From NCBI RefSeq assembly GCF_022627575.1, contig NZ_JADEYQ010000005.1, positions 46,013 through 110,012 on the forward strand: a stretch of 64,000 nt of DNA, in the 5' to 3' direction. Within the stretch, counting starts at the first letter, position 1. Every line of letters starts with the position of its first letter. Position numbers and translations under genes: made by a program. The stretch is from Sphingobacterium rhinopitheci (lineage in GTDB: Bacteria > Bacteroidota > Bacteroidia > Sphingobacteriales > Sphingobacteriaceae). Of this stretch, positions 8,760 through 18,741 are shown piece after piece. Below the pieces are notes generated by a model. That model worked only from the letters and a program-made list of their open reading frames with translations. It was not told where the DNA came from and did no database searches.

Positions 8760-10157
8760 TTAATTATTGAATTCAATTTCATCATTTGGTCTTGGTAGCA
8801 CATATTGCTGATCTGTCATATCTTGACCATAACCTGAAATTCGTTGCGTATTATTTCGTTTATAATAAAAAAACAACTGTCCTTCTTGATAAAATTCCTT
8901 ACGATATTCTTTAAAAATCTCCAGCTCAATTTGACTTTCTATCAAATCATTGCTCAAAGAACCTAACCCTCTATTTGTACGTACCAAGTTCAAATATTTG
9001 ATTTTTTCAATAGGATCTACACTTGCTTCGGCAGCAATATAACATACCTCAGAAAGTCTTAATAATGGTACTCTCTTTGTATTGAGTAAATCTGTTTGAA
9101 TATCATCTGTATAATATTTAACTGGATATAGTTGACTTGTAGTACCATCAGTATTAAATAAAAAAATCTTTCTAAAATCAGTACTTGAACTTTCGTAAAC
9201 CTCTGTAAAAAAAGACTCCTTATTAGTTAAAACACTCGACCCCGATGAGCTTCTGAACAAGCCATCATTTATGTCTTTCAATGTTGGAATATAAATACCA
9301 AACAATTGTTCTGATAAGAAGGTACGATTAGGTGCAGTTCCAGCTAAGTTATTACGCTGAATAAATGGAAATAATGCTGCATTATCGATTACAACACGAG
9401 CACTTTGCAAAGCCGTAGACTTATCACCAACATATAAGGAAATACGTGCTTTCAATCCATTTGCAGCCCAATAATTAAGGTGATTACGCGTATGTGATTT
9501 GAAAGGATCAGCAAGACCATAATTGACAGACTTGTGTGCTGACAACAAAGAAATGGCATCATTCAAATCTTGCATACATTTATTTATAAATTCTTGACCT
9601 GTTAAGTTTGGCTTAACCTTCATTTCAAAAACATCCACATACGGAATACTTTCGTTTTGCATTCCTACAGCAGGAATAGGGCCGAAAGCTCTGAATAAAT
9701 CAAAATGTAAATAAGCGCGCAAGGCTAAAGCTTCACCTTTTATCAACTCATAATTACCTTCAGAGAATAAATTTTCTTTACCTTCAAGGTTTGTTAATAG
9801 ATTATTAAGGTTTGCGATAGCATTGTACGAAGAATTCCAAAATTGGTTCACTCTACTTTGTACCGCAGCATTGCTATAGTTGTAACGACCAAATTCATAA
9901 TATTGATTGGTATTTCCACTAACATCATATTGCTGCGCAAATACATCCATTGTAGCCATAGTAAATTCCTTAGCATACAATTCAGCACTAGCCATTTTTA
10001 CATAAACACCTATTAATGCATCCTTGAAACCTTGCTCATCTTCAAATAAAACACGTTCTGAAATATTTGTTTTAGGTTGCACATCTAACCATTTTGTGCA
10101 GCTACTTGATGACATTGCAACTGCAGTTAGCGCTATAAAAAATACTTTATAATTCAT
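8760..10157 (-). CDS. SusD/RagB family nutrient-binding lipoprotein
   Basis: Outer-membrane lipoprotein that forms the lid of a SusCD transporter. Lipoprotein signal with Cys at about residue 20 (AMSSSSC), then the family hallmark TKWLDVQPKTNISERVLF and the helical TPR-like scaffold (YNAIANLNNLL, GEALALRAYLHFDLFRAFGP about 145-168), and the C-terminal QIELEIFKEYRKEFYQEGQLFFYYKR block (read as two overlapping motifs) near the end. Length 465 is ordinary for the family. It follows susC by 11 nt. Family assignment is certain; the ligand is not known. Confidence 0.95.
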   Translation of the reverse strand: MNYKVFFIALTAVAMSSSSCTKWLDVQPKTNISERVLFEDEQGFKDALIGVYVKMASAELYAKEFTMATMDVFAQQYDVSGNTNQYYEFGRYNYSNAAVQSRVNQFWNSSYNAIANLNNLLTNLEGKENLFSEGNYELIKGEALALRAYLHFDLFRAFGPIPAVGMQNESIPYVDVFEMKVKPNLTGQEFINKCMQDLNDAISLLSAHKSVNYGLADPFKSHTRNHLNYWAANGLKARISLYVGDKSTALQSARVVIDNAALFPFIQRNNLAGTAPNRTFLSEQLFGIYIPTLKDINDGLFRSSSGSSVLTNKESFFTEVYESSSTDFRKIFLFNTDGTTSQLYPVKYYTDDIQTDLLNTKRVPLLRLSEVCYIAAEASVDPIEKIKYLNLVRTNRGLGSLSNDLIESQIELEIFKEYRKEFYQEGQLFFYYKRNNTQRISGYGQDMTDQQYVLPRPNDEIEFNN

Positions 10158-10168
10158 AATATCAATAT

Positions 10169-13100
10169 TTAGAATGATGTGTTTAAACTAAATGTAAAGT
10201 TTCGAGCAAATGGATAAGCAAGACCTCTTTCCACTTGAATACTAGACATTTGGAATATATTATTTCCTTGAAGGTTAAGCCTTGTGTTTTTTAACTTCCA
10301 TTTGCTTGTCCAAGCTTCGGGCAAAATGTAACCTAGCGAAATACTAGTAAAATTCAAGAAATTATTCTTTTGCATAAATCTCGAAGTTGCATTTGTTATA
10401 GAAGTAACAGTATTACCTTCAACATCACTCAAACCCTTAAAAAATGTCACATCACCTGGTTTTGTCCAACGATCTAATAACACACGTTCATCAACATTCA
10501 TACTCAAATTTGCATTTTCAACATGATCTACTAATGTCTGGTTATATTGTTTAGCACCTAATTGATAACTAAAGTAAGCGCCAAATTGGATTCCTTTGTA
10601 TGTCATATTAGTTCCTAGATTTCCACTAACCTTTGGAATTCCATCGCCAACAATCACTTTATCTTCTGCATTCCATACATACGTTAATTGTCCATTACGA
10701 TCATAAAATAATTCTTGACCAGTACTTGGATCTATACCAGCCGATAATACAGCCCATATAGAATTCACAGACTTACCTTCTTGATAACGCTGCTGAGGTC
10801 TATTTTGATCGTTTTGATCGTTAGCTTCATTCATTTTTTTCAATGCATTCGATATCTCTTTTATTTCATTTCTATTGTGAATAGCATTCACAAAAACGGA
10901 CCATGAAACCTTAGATTGTCCTGGCTTAAAGATAAAAGCATTCAAATTTCCTTCAATGCCTTTGTTGGCTAGTTTACCCATATTTTCCTTATAGGTACTA
11001 ACACCTAGTGAGGGAGGAGTATTTACATCCAATAATAGATTGTTTGTAATCTCATAATAAGCATCTAATCGCAAAATAAAACGATCTGCTCCAAAAGCAA
11101 GATCTGCTCCCATATTGTATTTCAATGTTTCTTGCCATTTAAGATTCTGATTTCCATAACCTAATACAGATGCACCATAAGATCCTAAATAATCTTGACC
11201 GGTATTGTATCCATATGTTGTGATAGCCATATAAGGCGGAAATTGCTGACTACCTGTAGTCCCTAATCCTCCACGAATTTTCAACCTATTAATATACGGA
11301 AGTGCTGACTGCATAAATTTTTCTTCGTGGATATTCCATCCAAAACCTACAGCTCCAAACGGTGCATACCTGTTCAATTCGCCGAACTGCGTAGAACCAT
11401 CAATATTTAAGGCTAAGTCGAATAGAAATCTTCTATCGTAGGTATAGTTAAAGTTGGCAAATGAAGAAAATCTTCTACTTATATTGTTTTGTCCACTTGG
11501 TCTACTTCCATTTCGGTATGCATTACCATAAAAAATTTCATCCAATCTATTATTTGGAAAACCAATAACAGAGATTGCTGTAGCTTGACTTTGCTGTTCA
11601 GCAACAGAGAATCCCAAAGTTGCAAAAATCAAATTCTTGCCAAAGGTCTTACTGTAATCACCTACCAAACTAGCGTCATAATTAAAGAAACTTGAGTTTG
11701 AGCGATCATATGAACCCCTAGTAGCATAAGCTTCCGAGTTATAATCAGTAATATTAGCAAAAGCAGTATGTCCTGCTGGCAAGAAAACATTAGCCTCGTC
11801 ATTTTGCTTAGTTAACCCTAACTTACCAGTAATGCGATAACCACCATTAAATCGCCATTCTAGAAAAGTATTATTTGTAATTCCAGTGTATTTACTATAA
11901 TTAACTGTTCCTACAGTAGCATTATAAAGTGGATTAGAAATAACAGATGTTCCACCTATACCAAAATTAGCTATTGTTTCTAAAGTCTTGACAACATTAC
12001 CATTCTCATCAAATGGATTCCAATATGGATTTAGTCGAGAATAATCACTGAAATTACCATAAGGGGAGTTGTCCGAAGTATTAGAATTAATATTCAACTG
12101 ATTACGGACGATAAAGTTGTTCTTACGATAAGAAAGAATCATACCCCCTTCAAATGTCTCACGTCCAGAACCTTTCATTACACCTTTATTATTGGTATAT
12201 CCTGCTGATGCTCCATATCGAATGTGGCTATCTCCTCCTTCTACATAAATAGATTGTTTGGTACCTACTCCAGTTTGCAAGGGTTGAGATAACCAATACG
12301 TATCTACACCTGATGCAACAGCAGCCATTCTATTTGAATATCTTTGATCTAATATCAGTTGATTCTCAGGTCTATTTGTATTGTACAAACCACTTATCTG
12401 CTCTAACTTCAATTTATCAGCTGCATTTAATAGATTATATGAAGTCAAGTCAGGAGCAGTAACTTGCAATGTACTTGTATAATTGACCGTCAACTTACCT
12501 GCTTGAGGTTGCTTAGTTTCTACAACGATAACACCATTGGCAGCTCTAGAACCATAAGCAGAGGTAGCGACAGCATCTTTCAGAATCGTAATCTTATCTA
12601 TTCTATTGATATCCAAATCATATATTTTTTGAAGACTTGCCTCAAAACCATCCAGCATAAACAATGGCATACTCGGATTAGATTGATATGCTGCCATAAA
12701 ATCCGCTCCGGATTGATTATTTAGACCGCCATCTCCTTGAGCAGGAAAATTATTTGTACCACGAAGACTAATTTTGGGCAACTGATTAGGGTCTGATCCA
12801 AATTCCAAATTATCTGGAATTCGAACCGCTGGATCAAAAACTTTCAATGCATCAAATACATTCATGGAGTTCACATTTCGAAGCTGATCCCCAGTAACTG
12901 CTGTAGCGGCACCAGTAAAATTTTCTGTTGGACGACTAAATAAACCAGTCACTACAACATTTTCTATTTCTTCGGTCTTTTCTTCCAATTCTATTAGAAT
13001 ATCTGCCCCATTATTAAGAATTACCCTTTGGTTTTTCAAACCCAAATAGCTAACTTCAATAAATGTCTCATATTCTGGAACTACAATCTGAAACAATCCA

Positions 13101-13540
13101 CCATCTCCAGATTTAGTATTTATTTTTTGCGAGCCTGAAATAATTGTTGCGCCGGCTACTGGCCTTTTTGTTGAAGCTTCTATAATTTTTCCTGTTATAG
13201 TGCTTTTAGTAGCACGCTCTTCATCCATTAATACTATAGTGCCATTCTTGATGATAAAAACTACTCCAGTATTTGGATTGAAATATTTAGATAAAACATC
13301 TTGAATACTGATGTTTTTAAATTTTGGATTTATAAGTTGATTAAAATCTAACTTATTGGAGCTAAATGTAAAATTATAGCCAGTTTGTTTACGAATATGT
13401 GTTAAGAATTCGTTTAAAGTAATGTTCTTTTCATTTATAGTTACAGTCTTTGTTTGTGCTACTAAATTCTCCACAAGGAAAACACACAATACCAATACGA
13501 ATATAGCCGAATAAGAAAACTTTATTAATAATGTACGCAT
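10169..13540 (-). CDS. SusC/RagA TonB-dependent outer-membrane transporter with STN domain
   Basis: TonB-dependent importer paired with SusD. Domains in order: signal peptide (1-28), STN signalling domain (about 30-105) that contacts FecR, carboxypeptidase-D regulatory-like domain (about 112-190), plug (about 195-340, with SLRGTNNFPAQ and DAVATSAYGSRAANGVIVVE) and a 22-strand barrel to the C-terminal FSLNTSF. The STN domain plus the adjacent FecR and ECF sigma genes make ligand-induced transcription likely. The plug region reading GLFSRPTENFTGA resembles the SusC subgroup that sits with DUF4843, PKD-like and thioredoxin genes. Full length, no lesions. Confidence 0.95.
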   Translation of the reverse strand: MRTLLIKFSYSAIFVLVLCVFLVENLVAQTKTVTINEKNITLNEFLTHIRKQTGYNFTFSSNKLDFNQLINPKFKNISIQDVLSKYFNPNTGVVFIIKNGTIVLMDEERATKSTITGKIIEASTKRPVAGATIISGSQKINTKSGDGGLFQIVVPEYETFIEVSYLGLKNQRVILNNGADILIELEEKTEEIENVVVTGLFSRPTENFTGAATAVTGDQLRNVNSMNVFDALKVFDPAVRIPDNLEFGSDPNQLPKISLRGTNNFPAQGDGGLNNQSGADFMAAYQSNPSMPLFMLDGFEASLQKIYDLDINRIDKITILKDAVATSAYGSRAANGVIVVETKQPQAGKLTVNYTSTLQVTAPDLTSYNLLNAADKLKLEQISGLYNTNRPENQLILDQRYSNRMAAVASGVDTYWLSQPLQTGVGTKQSIYVEGGDSHIRYGASAGYTNNKGVMKGSGRETFEGGMILSYRKNNFIVRNQLNINSNTSDNSPYGNFSDYSRLNPYWNPFDENGNVVKTLETIANFGIGGTSVISNPLYNATVGTVNYSKYTGITNNTFLEWRFNGGYRITGKLGLTKQNDEANVFLPAGHTAFANITDYNSEAYATRGSYDRSNSSFFNYDASLVGDYSKTFGKNLIFATLGFSVAEQQSQATAISVIGFPNNRLDEIFYGNAYRNGSRPSGQNNISRRFSSFANFNYTYDRRFLFDLALNIDGSTQFGELNRYAPFGAVGFGWNIHEEKFMQSALPYINRLKIRGGLGTTGSQQFPPYMAITTYGYNTGQDYLGSYGASVLGYGNQNLKWQETLKYNMGADLAFGADRFILRLDAYYEITNNLLLDVNTPPSLGVSTYKENMGKLANKGIEGNLNAFIFKPGQSKVSWSVFVNAIHNRNEIKEISNALKKMNEANDQNDQNRPQQRYQEGKSVNSIWAVLSAGIDPSTGQELFYDRNGQLTYVWNAEDKVIVGDGIPKVSGNLGTNMTYKGIQFGAYFSYQLGAKQYNQTLVDHVENANLSMNVDERVLLDRWTKPGDVTFFKGLSDVEGNTVTSITNATSRFMQKNNFLNFTSISLGYILPEAWTSKWKLKNTRLNLQGNNIFQMSSIQVERGLAYPFARNFTFSLNTSF

Positions 13541-13628
13541 AGGTTTTTAATCTTTCACTTCTTTAGCTGTGTAAGCTGAATGAAGTAGTTTTAGGTTTTT
13601 GTTATTTATTTCTCTTAAAATTTATTAG

Positions 13629-14855
13629 TTAGTTCAGCACATGAACCTCCTTTCCTATTATTTTAAATTTTATTGGATATGTTTTTTCTATAATTTCTAA
13701 CAGCTCCTGTAGAGTAACATCTCTAGAAACTTGAGCCCACATACGTTGCGTTGTTGATTGGGGCATATTTTTAAAATCAACATCATACCAACGTCCTATT
13801 TGATTGATGACATTGTCAAGTGATTCATCTTCGAAATAAAAAATATTATTTATCCATGAGAGGTTTTTATCCAAATTGGCCTCCACCTGCAACATTTGAT
13901 CATTGGAAACCAATGCTGTCTGATTTGGCTGTAACCAAAGGGCTTTATTATTATTTAAATTCTTAACATTAATAGATCCTGTTACTAAAGTAGTCTCCAA
14001 ATGTTTATCATTTGAATACGCTGAAATATTAAAAGATGTACCATACACACTTATCTCTTGCCTATTTATCCCTTGCTTAGAGTACACTTTGAACATTTTC
14101 TTATTTTTTACAATTTCAAAAAATGCCTCACCCTGAAGCTCTACAGACCTTATAGTATCGTTAAATGATGCTGGCAAAATTAATGTAGTAGCTGAGTTTA
14201 ATTGTACCCGAGAACCGTCAGGTAAGGTTAATGAATATGTACCTCCCCTAGGAGTTTTTATCACATGTTTCTCACCGGTAAGCAACTGACCTTTATAATG
14301 TTTAGTGTATTTTAAGAGCAATTCATTATTCGCAGTTTTTTGTACTATCAAACCATTTTTAATAATCTGTGTGCCTATTGCTAATTTGGGTAATTCAAGC
14401 TTCGTACCATCAGTCATTTCCAGAATTGCAGCCTCGGAAGCAGGTAGAGCTACTTTTTCTACTTTATCAGCAGTCACTGGTATTTCAAGTTTTTCCGCTG
14501 TAAAACTGAAGCGCATAATTCTTTGATGCAAATCTGTTTTAATAATTAATGGAACAGTTACAAAAAGACAAGCTACAGCAGCAGCAGCAGCCCACTTCAA
14601 TATTTGTATTCGGCTACTTTTCTTTGGTTTTATATCTTTACTCGTAAGAATAGCGGTTAAAATTTGACTTTGCACATCTTCAGATAAGCTATCTGTAGAT
14701 TTAGGAACTTCAAAAGCATCCATTAAGCACCATTCGACTATTTCTCTGTAATCTGGATTCAATAAATAAGCATCTAACTCTTCTCGCTCGGAAAGGGTTT
14801 CTTGCTCCAACAAGCATCTATTAAATAAATATGTTATACGGTCTTTATTAGGCAT
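13629..14855 (-). CDS. FecR family anti-sigma/signal transducer
   Basis: Inner-membrane anti-sigma factor relaying the substrate signal from the STN domain of the neighbouring SusC to the ECF sigma factor. The cytoplasmic N-terminus (1-80) is followed by one membrane helix (about 84-106, WAAAAAVACLFVTVPLII), the periplasmic FecR domain (about 195-300, TPRGGTYSLTLPDGSRVQLN and GEAFFEI) and a C-terminal DUF4974 domain (about 335-407). It lies about 110 nt after the sigma gene and 88 nt before susC. Length and domain plan match Bacteroidota FecR proteins. Confidence 0.93.
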   Translation of the reverse strand: MPNKDRITYLFNRCLLEQETLSEREELDAYLLNPDYREIVEWCLMDAFEVPKSTDSLSEDVQSQILTAILTSKDIKPKKSSRIQILKWAAAAAVACLFVTVPLIIKTDLHQRIMRFSFTAEKLEIPVTADKVEKVALPASEAAILEMTDGTKLELPKLAIGTQIIKNGLIVQKTANNELLLKYTKHYKGQLLTGEKHVIKTPRGGTYSLTLPDGSRVQLNSATTLILPASFNDTIRSVELQGEAFFEIVKNKKMFKVYSKQGINRQEISVYGTSFNISAYSNDKHLETTLVTGSINVKNLNNNKALWLQPNQTALVSNDQMLQVEANLDKNLSWINNIFYFEDESLDNVINQIGRWYDVDFKNMPQSTTQRMWAQVSRDVTLQELLEIIEKTYPIKFKIIGKEVHVLN

Positions 14856-14965
14856 TTTTATAGTATTGGCACTTGTTTCTTAAAACAAAAAACGGTTCTA
14901 CAAGCTGAACTTTGACACGCTTTAATGAAATGACAATTAGGTTAATACTTTGGGGGGTAATAGAT

Positions 14966-15562
14966 TTAAAAATATTTTGAAAAAAAATGTAATACGAATA
15001 CTAAAGGCATATCTTTCATGTGCGATAAACAATAAGCACGAATGCTTTTCATTGCTTGATCTATATTCCATTTGACAGTTTCGGGCGAAACTCCTAATAT
15101 TTCAGCTACCTCTTTTCTTTTGAGGTATTGCTCTTTAATCAATCTGTATGTTTGCTGTTGCTTTGTTGGCAATCTTTGTATTGCTCGTTCCAACAGCTCT
15201 AAAAAATCTTTACTCTGTAATTCATAATCGGCTCCTCGATAAAGTCCCAATAATGATTGGTGACTTTCTTCATTCAAATAATCTTTATAAAATTTACCTT
15301 TTTTAAGTATGTTCAAGGTAATATTACGTGCAATAGTATAAAGCCAACCTTCAAAATTGTTTACACCTGGCAGATCCTCTTTGTTAAGCCAAACTTTTAA
15401 AAACGTATCTTGAACAATATCTTGTGCCATTGCTTCATCATTAGTAATGCGCAATGCAGTGGTATATATATTGGGATGAAAAAACTCGAAAAGCTTTCTA
15501 AAAGCGAATTCATCCCCTTCCGACACACTCTTTATTAAATAAGTTTTATACTCTAAATTCAT
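14966..15562 (-). CDS. ECF RNA polymerase sigma-70 factor
   Basis: Alternative sigma factor expected to switch on the SusCD operon when released by FecR. Region 2 is visible around residues 25-65 (LFEFFHPNIYTTALRITN, QDIVQDTFLKVW) and region 4 helix-turn-helix around 140-180 (KRKEVAEILGVSPETVKWNI). 198 residues is normal for Bacteroidota ECF factors. A TATTTTTG -7 box at 15579-15586 lies about 17 nt before the ATG. First gene of the minus-strand cascade that runs to 4037. Confidence 0.95.
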   Translation of the reverse strand: MNLEYKTYLIKSVSEGDEFAFRKLFEFFHPNIYTTALRITNDEAMAQDIVQDTFLKVWLNKEDLPGVNNFEGWLYTIARNITLNILKKGKFYKDYLNEESHQSLLGLYRGADYELQSKDFLELLERAIQRLPTKQQQTYRLIKEQYLKRKEVAEILGVSPETVKWNIDQAMKSIRAYCLSHMKDMPLVFVLHFFSKYF

Positions 15563-15578
15563 TCCGGGACGAAAGATA

Positions 15579-15586
15579 CAAAAATA
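15579..15586 (-). promoter_or_regulatory. -7 box for ECF sigma gene
   Basis: Minus-strand TATTTTTG, an exact TAnnTTTG match, leaving a leader of about 13 nt before the ATG at 15562. A T-run (TTTT) sits near the -33 position. Confidence 0.5.
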
Positions 15587-15740
15587 GTCATAATACTGTT
15601 ACAGAAAAAAAACGCACAACATATCAAATCCTCAACCAGTCCTTTTTCATATACTACAGACTCTTTCTAAACGTCTCTATATTAAATCTATTAAGTAGAC
15701 TTTCAAATTTATGAATAAGTAAGAAATAGTATAAATACGC

Positions 15741-16637
15741 TTACTTCAGAAACCCATCTTCCTTATATGCAGGATTGGGATATTTATAGAAACCTTCTCC
15801 TGTAGCTACGCCTAATTTGTTCTTATCAATAAAATTAGTCTTCAAATATTCTACCGTTTTTATTTTCGAAGGATTCTTTGTTGCGGCAGCTTGCATCGCA
15901 TTAATATTATACGCCGTATTGATGCCCACAATATCCAATATGCCGAAAGGACCAAAAGGAGCCCCCGTCGCTATCATCCATGTCTTATCAATAGTTTGCA
16001 CCTCTGCGACATCATTTATCAATAGATCAGTCGCCGCATTCAATAAGGGCACTAATAGCGAATTCAATATATACCCCGGCTGTTCTTTATGTAGTGGCAA
16101 GGCTACCATGCCTATCTCTTTAGCAAATGCAACGACCTCATCGAATACCTTTTTATCAGTACCTGCATGACCCATTATCTCTGCAGTATTATTTATCCAT
16201 ATGGTATTTGCAAAGTGTAAAGCCAAAAATTGACTAGGCCTACCGGTCACTTGCGCAAACTGACTCGGCAATAAAGTAGACGAATTGGTAGCAAATATTG
16301 TTTTAGCGGGCGCAACTTTACTTAGCTGCTCATAAAATGAAGTTTTGATAGCTGGGTTTTCAGGCACTGCTTCAATTACTAGATCTGCATCAGCAACAGC
16401 CTCCTCTAGATTAGAATTGTACTTCAAGCGATCAAAAGTATGTTTCAATTGTGCTACTGAAGCCTTCAAATCCGTAGCATAAGATGCGCTCAGTTGGTCA
16501 AACTTAGCTTTGGCCTTAGCCAATACCTCCTCATTAATATCATAAACGGTAACATGGAAACCATGAAAAGCGGATTGAAATGCTATCTGATACCCTAATA
16601 CACCAGAACCTGCTACTGTAATATTTTTAAAACTCAT
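15741..16637 (-). CDS. 3-hydroxyacyl-CoA dehydrogenase (3-hydroxybutyryl-CoA type)
   Basis: Cytoplasmic NAD-dependent oxidation of 3-hydroxyacyl-CoA, in fatty-acid or butanoyl metabolism. N-terminal Rossmann motif GSGVLGYQIA (11-20) with acidic DINEEV after the second strand; the catalytic His is in ALHFANTIW (about 140-148) and Asn-bearing YILNSLLVPLLNAA follows at about 204-217. The C-terminal helical domain contains IDKTWMIATGAPFGPF. Single-domain 298-residue form, as in Hbd/PaaH, without a hydratase fusion. It stands alone, so the exact pathway is unclear. Confidence 0.88.
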   Translation of the reverse strand: MSFKNITVAGSGVLGYQIAFQSAFHGFHVTVYDINEEVLAKAKAKFDQLSASYATDLKASVAQLKHTFDRLKYNSNLEEAVADADLVIEAVPENPAIKTSFYEQLSKVAPAKTIFATNSSTLLPSQFAQVTGRPSQFLALHFANTIWINNTAEIMGHAGTDKKVFDEVVAFAKEIGMVALPLHKEQPGYILNSLLVPLLNAATDLLINDVAEVQTIDKTWMIATGAPFGPFGILDIVGINTAYNINAMQAAATKNPSKIKTVEYLKTNFIDKNKLGVATGEGFYKYPNPAYKEDGFLK

Positions 16638-16848
16638 ATCTTATTCTTTAAATTAATGCGTACTACAGCACAACAATTTGGAATAAAATATGTTTTACCG
16701 AACTGTGATCTGGAAGGTTATGACAATACAAATGCTATACCTGTAGCCTTCCATTGACAAGGAACAAAAATACCAACCCCTTACGGATGTATTTATGCTA
16801 ACTTAGGTGAATTATACAATATAGGCTTACACGAAACTTTGCTATTTT

Positions 16849-17487
16849 ATGAGAATAATATTATTTATCATATTACTATATACAACAGCATATCCATCCT
16901 GCCATGCACAAATACAAAAAACACGCATCATCAACATCTATAATGCAGTCGTAAAAACTAGCAATGGCACGGTCAAAGGGACATTAAAGCAAGCAACCGA
17001 TACCACTATTATTATAGGACAACCAAGGGCTACAATAGCCATACCCATTACTTCGATCAAAACATTGAAAATAAAATTTGCACGTCAATCGAGTTTTAAG
17101 ATTTATGATGATGTCGCTAAAATTGGGCTTGGATTTATAGCCAATAACAGCCCAAATACAACAGCACGCAATAACTATGGCGAACCAGTATTTGAACCAC
17201 TAACCTCCAGCGAACATACATTAGCAGAAATGGGCAGTAATATCATAACAGGCACAGCATTAACAACGATAGCTGTAACAGGCAATGCGATCACAAAACT
17301 ACTATACAAACCCAATATCGAAGTGTTCAAAATAAAAAGAGACTACAAAAAATACAATACCCTCAAAGAACAAATCCAAATGTATAGCACCCATCTGCAA
17401 CAATCAGCACAATTTGAGCTCATACAAAGCAACCAATTAAAGCATGCTATGGAATTATACAAAGCCGATACAGGAGGTAAACAATAA
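16849..17487 (+). CDS. Hypothetical secreted protein
   Basis: Not recognised. 212 residues with an N-terminal signal peptide (MRIILFIILLYTTAYPSCHA, likely cut before QIQK). The mature part starts with a short beta-rich region (YNAVVKTSNGTVKGTL, SIKTLKIKF about 40-85) that recalls small Sm-like beta barrels, then a Gly/Thr-rich segment that could span a membrane (ITGTALTTIAVTGNAIT about 140-157), and a helical C-terminus. Codon use matches the neighbours. A partial -7 box (AACTTTG) is just upstream. Real gene likely; function unknown. Confidence 0.6.
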   Translation: MRIILFIILLYTTAYPSCHAQIQKTRIINIYNAVVKTSNGTVKGTLKQATDTTIIIGQPRATIAIPITSIKTLKIKFARQSSFKIYDDVAKIGLGFIANNSPNTTARNNYGEPVFEPLTSSEHTLAEMGSNIITGTALTTIAVTGNAITKLLYKPNIEVFKIKRDYKKYNTLKEQIQMYSTHLQQSAQFELIQSNQLKHAMELYKADTGGKQ

Positions 17488-17628
17488 TCTTAAACACCTA
17501 GACATACAACGCATGAGATAAATGTCAATACAAAAACAGCAGTATTCAATATACTATGATCGGTATAAAATCATAGCCTTACTAATTCAAAATGTGGAAA
17601 AAAATAACATATATATAAGAGCCAACTA

Positions 17629-17659
17629 TTTACAGTGTCAAATATTCTTATTATCTTTG
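17629..17659 (+). promoter_or_regulatory. Promoter of the str operon
   Basis: TATCTTTG at 17652-17659 matches TAnnTTTG; a TTTA about 20 nt upstream (17629) is the best -33 candidate. It gives a leader of about 45 nt to rpsL. This promoter lies inside the 61-codon frame at 17522-17707, which argues that frame is not a gene. Confidence 0.65.
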
Positions 17660-17707
17660 CGGACTTATAAAGATTTTTTAACAAAAATTAAAAACAAAAT
17701 CAGGTAA

Positions 17708-18121
17708 ATGCCTACTATTCAACAATTAGTTAGAAAAGGTAGAGTAGCTCTGGTTGACAAGAGTAAGTCACCAGCGTTGGACTCATGTCCACAGCGAAGA
17801 GGTGTATGTACACGTGTATATACTACTACCCCTAAAAAACCAAACTCAGCAATGCGTAAAGTAGCTCGTGTACGTTTAACAAACGGTAAAGAGGTTAACG
17901 CTTACATCCCTGGAGAAGGTCACAACTTACAAGAGCACTCGATCGTATTGATCCGTGGTGGTCGTGTTAAGGATTTACCAGGTGTACGTTACCACATCAT
18001 CCGTGGTGCATTAGATACTTCAGGTGTAGCAGGTCGTAACCAACGTCGTTCGAAATACGGAACTAAGCGTCCTAAACCAGGACAAGTAGCTGCAGCTCCA
18101 GCAAAAGGCAAAAAGAAATAA
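17708..18121 (+). CDS. rpsL: 30S ribosomal protein S12
   Basis: Decoding-centre protein of the small subunit; target of streptomycin-resistance mutations. 137 residues, with the canonical [17 protein letters not shown] and the conserved loop [17 protein letters not shown] near residue 90. The lysine of the first loop (the K42/43 equivalent) is in TTPKKPNS. First gene of the str operon. The Lys/Ala-rich C-terminal tail (PAKGKKK) is usual for Bacteroidota. Confidence 0.98.
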   Translation: MPTIQQLVRKGRVALVDKSKSPALDSCPQRRGVCTRVYTTTPKKPNSAMRKVARVRLTNGKEVNAYIPGEGHNLQEHSIVLIRGGRVKDLPGVRYHIIRGALDTSGVAGRNQRRSKYGTKRPKPGQVAAAPAKGKKK

Positions 18122-18140
18122 TTAAACGGAGGAAAGAAAA

Positions 18141-18608
18141 ATGAGAAAATCAAAACCAAAAAAGAGAATCATTTTACCTGATCCGAAGTTTAATGACGTT
18201 CAGGTAACACGTTTCGTAAATAACATGATGTTCGATGGTAAAAAATCTATCGCTTATTCAATTTTTTACGATGCAGTAGAATTAGTAGAAACAAAAACTC
18301 AGGAGAACGGTTTAGAAGCTTGGAAAAAAGCGTTAAACAATGTTATGCCTGCTGTTGAGGTTAAATCTCGCCGTGTAGGTGGTGCTAACTTCCAAGTTCC
18401 AATGGAAGTTCGTCCAGAGCGTAAAATCGCTTTAGGTATGAAATGGTTAATTTCATACGCACGTAAGCGTGGTGAAAAAACTATGCACGAGAAATTAGCA
18501 GGAGAAATCATTTCAGCTTCTAAAGGTGAAGGTGCTGCTGTTAAGAAGAAAGAAGATACGCACAAAATGGCGGAAGCTAACAAAGCGTTCTCACACTTCA
18601 GATTCTAA
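18141..18608 (+). CDS. rpsG: 30S ribosomal protein S7
   Basis: Primary 16S rRNA-binding protein that nucleates the head of the 30S subunit. 155 residues with family blocks [20 protein letters not shown] (10-45), [17 protein letters not shown] and AFSHFRF at the C-terminus. An unusually clear Shine-Dalgarno (CGGAGGA, 18127-18133) precedes the ATG by 7 nt, in contrast to most genes here. 19 nt after rpsL. Confidence 0.98.
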   Translation: MRKSKPKKRIILPDPKFNDVQVTRFVNNMMFDGKKSIAYSIFYDAVELVETKTQENGLEAWKKALNNVMPAVEVKSRRVGGANFQVPMEVRPERKIALGMKWLISYARKRGEKTMHEKLAGEIISASKGEGAAVKKKEDTHKMAEANKAFSHFRF

Positions 18609-18635
18609 TTTTGAAAACAAAGAATCAAATATGAT

Positions 18636-18682
18636 TACACCGACTTTAGATAAGAGCTTGTGCATTTATCAGGGTCGGTGTA
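18636..18682 (+). promoter_or_regulatory. Intercistronic hairpin rpsG-fusA
   Basis: Arms TACACCGAC (18636-18644) and GTCGGTGTA (18674-18682), with an inner GATAA/TTATC pair. No strong T-run follows, so this looks like an attenuator, RNA-processing or protein-binding element rather than a full terminator. Confidence 0.55.
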
Positions 18683-18741
18683 CTTATTTAAGAACTGCAA
18701 TTTAAAAAAGTCTATTAAAAAGACATACTGCATAAAATATT

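Noticed and set aside
17522..17707. 61-codon frame directly upstream of rpsL
   Set aside because: It contains the rpsL promoter (TATCTTTG 17652-17659), has low-complexity composition and no recognisable product.
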